Assembly: GCA_038247115.1 (NCBI GenBank)
Contig: JBBRVG010000062.1
Location: forward strand, 1 to 26,374
Direction of reading: 5' to 3'
DNA length: 26,374 nt
Source: Pseudaeromonas sp038247115
Lineage (GTDB): Bacteria > Pseudomonadota > Gammaproteobacteria > Enterobacterales > Aeromonadaceae
Positions within the stretch are counted from its first letter, which is position 1. Every line of letters starts with the position of its first letter. The notes under the pieces were generated by a model that saw only the letters and a list, made by a program, of their open reading frames with translations, was not told where the DNA came from and did no database searches. This document shows positions 23,321-26,374 of the stretch, piece after piece. The position numbers and the translations under genes were made by a program.

Positions 23321-25894
23321 ATGCGTCTGGATCGTCTCACCAGCAAGTTTCAAATTGCCATCTCCGATGCCCAGTCATTGGCATTGGGGCGCGACCATCA
23401 ATTTATTGAACCCATTCATTTGATGTTGGCATTGCTGAATCAGCAGGGCGGCTCGATCCGCCCATTGCTGACGCTGGCCGGTGCTGACATCTCCACCTTA
23501 CGCAACCGTCTGACTCAGGAGCTGGATCGCCTGCCCAAGGTGAGCGGAGTCGATGGAGATGTGCAGTTGTCGCCGCAATTGGGTCGTGTGCTCAATATGT
23601 GCGACAAGTTTGCCCAGCAGCGGCAGGATAAATTTATCTCCTCGGAAATGTTCGTGTTGGCGGGGCTCGATGATCGAGGCCAGCTGGGCGATATTCTCAA
23701 AGCATGCGGGCTGGTCAAAGATAAGCTCGAAAAAGCCATCGAACAGGTCCGCGGCGGCAATAAGGTCGAGGATGCCGAAGCCGAGGAGAAACGCCAAGCT
23801 CTGGAAAAGTACACCATAGATCTGACGGAGCGGGCCGAACGGGGCAAGCTGGATCCGGTCATCGGCCGTGATGAAGAGATCCGCCGAACCATCCAGGTGT
23901 TGCAGCGTCGTACCAAGAATAACCCTGTGTTGATTGGTGAGCCGGGTGTCGGTAAGACAGCTATCGCCGAAGGTTTGGCTCAACGCATCATCAATGGTGA
24001 AGTGCCCGAAGGATTGAAGAATAAACGGGTGCTCTCGCTGGATATGGGCTCGCTGGTAGCTGGTGCCAAGTATCGCGGCGAATTCGAGGAGCGGCTCAAG
24101 GCGGTGCTGAGCGAATTGGCCAAGGAAGAGGGGAACGTAATCCTCTTCATTGATGAGTTGCACACCATGGTCGGCGCAGGTAAGGCCGAAGGCGCCATGG
24201 ATGCGGGGAATATGCTCAAACCCGCATTGGCTCGCGGAGAGTTGCACTGTGTGGGTGCCACTACGTTAGATGAATACCGGCAATATATAGAGAAGGATGC
24301 GGCGCTCGAACGTCGTTTCCAGAAGGTGCTGATTGAAGAGCCTAGCGTCGAAGACACCATCGCCATCTTGCGCGGACTCAAAGAGCGCTATGAATTGCAT
24401 CATCATGTCCAGATCACGGATCCGGCCATAGTCGCGGCTGCGACCTTATCGCACCGCTATATCTCGGATCGGCAGTTGCCGGATAAAGCCATTGATCTGA
24501 TTGATGAAGCGGCCGCCAGTATCCGGTTGCAGATTGACTCCAAGCCGGAGCAGCTGGATCGACTGGAACGACGCATCATCCAGTTGAAGATGGAACAGCA
24601 GGCATTGATGAAGGAAGCGGATGCTGCCAGCGTCCAGCGCCTCGATCTCATCAATCAGGAGATTAAAGAAAAGGATAGTGAGTACAACGAGCTCGAAGAG
24701 GTGTGGAAAGCCGAGAAAGCATCGTTAGCTGGAACCCAGCACATCAAGGCACAGCTGGAAAAAGCGCGGCAGGAGTTTGAAGTGGCCAGCCGGGCTCAGG
24801 ATCTGGGTCGCATGTCAGAACTGCGTTATGGCCGTATCCCCGAGCTGGAGAAGCAACTCGATCTCGCCTCTCAGGCCGAAATGCACGATGAGAAGCTGTT
24901 ACGGAATCGGGTTACTGATGCGGAGATTGCTGAGGTGCTGGCGCGTTGGACCGGTATCCCGGTGGCGCGCATGCTGGAGAGCGAAAAAGAGAAACTGCTG
25001 CGGATGGAAGAGCAGTTGCACACTCGGGTGATTGGGCAGAATGAAGCGGTGGATGCCGTAGCCAATGCTATTCGCCGTAGCCGCGCTGGCTTGTCGGATC
25101 CGATGCGCCCCATTGGTTCGTTTCTATTCCTCGGGCCTACCGGTGTCGGGAAGACCGAGTTGTGTAAGGCGCTGGCCGGGTATCTATTTGATACCCAGGA
25201 CGCCATGGTGCGGATTGATATGTCCGAATTTATGGAAAAGCACAGCGTGGCACGGCTGGTGGGAGCCCCGCCCGGATATGTGGGCTACGAAGAGGGTGGC
25301 TATCTGACTGAAGCGGTACGACGCAAGCCCTATTCCGTCATTCTGCTGGATGAAATCGAGAAGGCACATCCGGATGTCTTCAACATCCTGCTGCAGGTAC
25401 TGGATGATGGCCGCCTCACAGATGGCCAGGGGCGAACGGTTGATTTCCGTAATGCTGTGGTAATCATGACCTCGAATCTGGGATCGGATCTGATCCAAGA
25501 GCAGCACGGTACGGCCACCTACGATGAAATGAAGCTAATGGTACTGGATGTGCTGTCGCATAGCTTCCGACCTGAATTCCTGAACCGGATCGATGAAACG
25601 GTTGTGTTCCATCCTCTGAGTCGTGAACACATAGAGTCGATTGCTCGCATTCAGTTGGCCGGGTTGCTGAAGCGGCTCGAAGAGATGGGTTATAAGGTGG
25701 AATTGCGTGACAGCTTGCTGGCTCATTTGGCAGAAGCAGGATTTGATCCCGTCTATGGGGCTCGTCCACTCAAGCGAGCCATCCAGCAAGAGGTGGAAAA
25801 CCCGTTAGCGCAGGCTATCTTGTCGGGCAAAGCCGCACCGGGAAGACCCTTGATTCTGGATCTGCAGGATGACAAGTTTGTGATCCGGCAGTAA
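23321..25894 (+). CDS. clpB: ATP-dependent protein disaggregase ClpB
   Basis: Hexameric AAA+ chaperone that pulls proteins out of aggregates together with DnaK. From ATG 23321 (MRLDRLTSKF, with AGGGAG upstream) the protein is 857 residues, the same as E. coli ClpB. The open frame extends to 23285 but the family start is at 23321. Domains are a Clp N-domain (to about 145), NBD1 with Walker A GEPGVGKT, a coiled-coil M-domain (about 410-520) and NBD2 with Walker A GPTGVGKT. Codon 149, the internal GTG start for the short form in E. coli, is GTC here, so that initiation is not available. A sigma-32 promoter drives the gene. Confidence 0.97.
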   Translation: MRLDRLTSKFQIAISDAQSLALGRDHQFIEPIHLMLALLNQQGGSIRPLLTLAGADISTLRNRLTQELDRLPKVSGVDGDVQLSPQLGRVLNMCDKFAQQRQDKFISSEMFVLAGLDDRGQLGDILKACGLVKDKLEKAIEQVRGGNKVEDAEAEEKRQALEKYTIDLTERAERGKLDPVIGRDEEIRRTIQVLQRRTKNNPVLIGEPGVGKTAIAEGLAQRIINGEVPEGLKNKRVLSLDMGSLVAGAKYRGEFEERLKAVLSELAKEEGNVILFIDELHTMVGAGKAEGAMDAGNMLKPALARGELHCVGATTLDEYRQYIEKDAALERRFQKVLIEEPSVEDTIAILRGLKERYELHHHVQITDPAIVAAATLSHRYISDRQLPDKAIDLIDEAAASIRLQIDSKPEQLDRLERRIIQLKMEQQALMKEADAASVQRLDLINQEIKEKDSEYNELEEVWKAEKASLAGTQHIKAQLEKARQEFEVASRAQDLGRMSELRYGRIPELEKQLDLASQAEMHDEKLLRNRVTDAEIAEVLARWTGIPVARMLESEKEKLLRMEEQLHTRVIGQNEAVDAVANAIRRSRAGLSDPMRPIGSFLFLGPTGVGKTELCKALAGYLFDTQDAMVRIDMSEFMEKHSVARLVGAPPGYVGYEEGGYLTEAVRRKPYSVILLDEIEKAHPDVFNILLQVLDDGRLTDGQGRTVDFRNAVVIMTSNLGSDLIQEQHGTATYDEMKLMVLDVLSHSFRPEFLNRIDETVVFHPLSREHIESIARIQLAGLLKRLEEMGYKVELRDSLLAHLAEAGFDPVYGARPLKRAIQQEVENPLAQAILSGKAAPGRPLILDLQDDKFVIRQ

Positions 25895-25923
25895 TGGTCA
25901 GATCCTTGTGCATCATGCCTTCG

Positions 25924-25953
25924 AAGCAGAGCCGGATTACTGGCTCTGCTTTT
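25924..25953 (+). terminator. Intrinsic terminator of clpB
   Basis: AAGCAGAGCC (25924-25933) pairs with GGCTCTGCTT (25942-25951) around 8 nt and ends in TTTT (25950-25953), 30 bp after the stop. It separates clpB from the rRNA promoter region. Confidence 0.88.
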
Positions 25954-26087
25954 ACTAAGCCGCAGTTCTTGCCAGATAGATTGACCTCACGACTAGCCGT
26001 CGCGACGCCAAAGTGAGCTAGAAATAACCGTGTTGTTGGTTAAATCAGCGAACGAATCGTTATTCGGTGTTTTTTACACTTCTGGGC
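25954..26087 (+). promoter_or_regulatory. rRNA operon upstream activation region with UP element
   Basis: Non-coding DNA upstream of rrn P1. An A/T tract including TTTTTT (26070-26075) sits about 48-53 bp before the predicted P1 start, the place of an UP element bound by the RNA polymerase alpha subunit. Fis sites are expected further upstream in such regions, but I could not identify a convincing one by eye. Confidence 0.6.
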
Positions 26088-26115
26088 TTGCGTGAAAGTT
26101 CGATGTCCCTATAAT
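26088..26115 (+). promoter_or_regulatory. rRNA operon promoter P1
   Basis: TTGCGT (26088-26093) and a perfect TATAAT (26110-26115) with 16-bp spacing are followed by GCCGCCTC, a GC-rich discriminator typical of stringent and growth-rate control. The segment CCCTATAATG and the CTGACACGG after it match E. coli rrn P1 closely. Confidence 0.88.
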
Positions 26116-26214
26116 GCCGCCTCGCTGACACGGCAAAGCACGCACTCCTCGGAAGGTGATGCAAGCGGTGTTAGTCGGGCTGAAACGCCCCGGAGCAACC
26201 ACGGTAAAATGTGC

Positions 26215-26242
26215 TTGACTCTGAATCTGGGAGGCGTAAGAT
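26215..26242 (+). promoter_or_regulatory. rRNA operon promoter P2
   Basis: TTGACT (26215-26220) and TAAGAT (26237-26242) are separated by 16 bp, about 125 bp after P1. The TGCTTGACTCTG context and the following GCGCATCCC resemble E. coli rrn P2. Confidence 0.88.
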
Positions 26243-26253
26243 GCGCATCCCAC

Positions 26254-26284
26254 GACAGCCAAGGCTGTCACGCTCTTTAACAAT
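26254..26284 (+). promoter_or_regulatory. rRNA leader antitermination site: boxB and boxA
   Basis: A boxB-like hairpin pairs GACAGC (26254-26259) with GCTGTC (26264-26269). It is followed by GCTCTTTAACAAT (26272-26284), the conserved rrn boxA that recruits Nus factors for antitermination. Confidence 0.9.
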
Positions 26285-26374
26285 CAAATCAAGCAATCTG
26301 TGTGGGCACTCACAGGAATTGGATGTCAAAAAAATTGATATGCAATGACTGATGAAGTGACCAAGACGATTAGA
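26285..26374 (+). ncRNA. Start of rRNA operon leader transcript (16S gene beyond window)
   Basis: After boxA the segment AATCTGTGTGGGCACTC matches the conserved 16S leader of gammaproteobacteria. The mature 16S start motif (AGAGTTTGATC) is not reached, so the window ends inside the leader. In E. coli rrnG occupies this position beside clpB. Confidence 0.85.

Noticed and set aside
26285..26374. 16S rRNA or tRNA gene at the right edge
   Set aside because: Only the leader is present; the conserved 16S 5' motif is not reached and no tRNA cloverleaf is seen.
1..26374. CRISPR array, insertion sequence, prophage or defence system
   Set aside because: No regularly spaced repeats, transposase, integrase, phage or known defence protein signatures were seen anywhere in the window.

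Overview
The window reads as a chromosomal segment of a gammaproteobacterium, most likely Aeromonadales (Aeromonas-like). This is inferred from protein resemblance and gene order, since there is no 16S sequence inside the window. Several neighbourhoods match the Escherichia coli arrangement: rapA-rluA; yqaA next to gshA (here with an M16 peptidase between them); and bamD divergent from rluD-pgeF-clpB followed by an rRNA operon promoter, as at E. coli clpB-rrnG.

Layout. Positions 1-3080 hold a split adenosylcobalamin-dependent (class II) ribonucleotide reductase, nrdJ (large catalytic chain) and a separate C-terminal subunit (nrdJb type), closed by an intrinsic terminator. Positions 3081-8550 are the most accessory-looking part. 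They encode a 523-residue AraC-family regulator with an unusual C-terminal extension resembling a CBM21 (glycogen/starch-binding) module, then an AT-rich 351-bp control region with a CRP-like site and inverted repeats, then a 1083-residue lipoprotein alpha-amylase with two tandem C-terminal modules. Positions 8555-14116 are five minus-strand genes: rapA, rluA, a DUF3530-like exported protein and a D-2-hydroxyacid dehydrogenase (four genes in two pairs), with 15259-15426 adding a separate small membrane protein. Plus-strand fpr (14471-15232) is divergent from rapA across a structured 354-bp spacer. Positions 15571-20536 are a plus-strand yqaA, M16 peptidase, gshA run, convergent with bamD at a strong bidirectional terminator. 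Positions 21481-25894 are rluD, pgeF and clpB, the last with a clear heat-shock sigma-32 promoter. The window ends in the P1/P2 promoters, boxB/boxA and leader of an rRNA operon; the 16S gene itself lies beyond the right edge.

How the parts work together. Most of the window is housekeeping: dNTP synthesis, transcription recycling (RapA), RNA pseudouridylation (RluA, RluD), glutathione synthesis, outer-membrane assembly (BamD), peptidoglycan-precursor editing (PgeF), disaggregation (ClpB) and ribosome production. The standout is the regulator-amylase pair. A DNA-binding protein carrying what looks like an alpha-glucan-binding module sits directly upstream of a cell-envelope amylase. I propose that it couples glucan sensing to amylase expression; this is inference from sequence only. 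No CRISPR array, tRNA gene, insertion sequence or prophage signature was seen.
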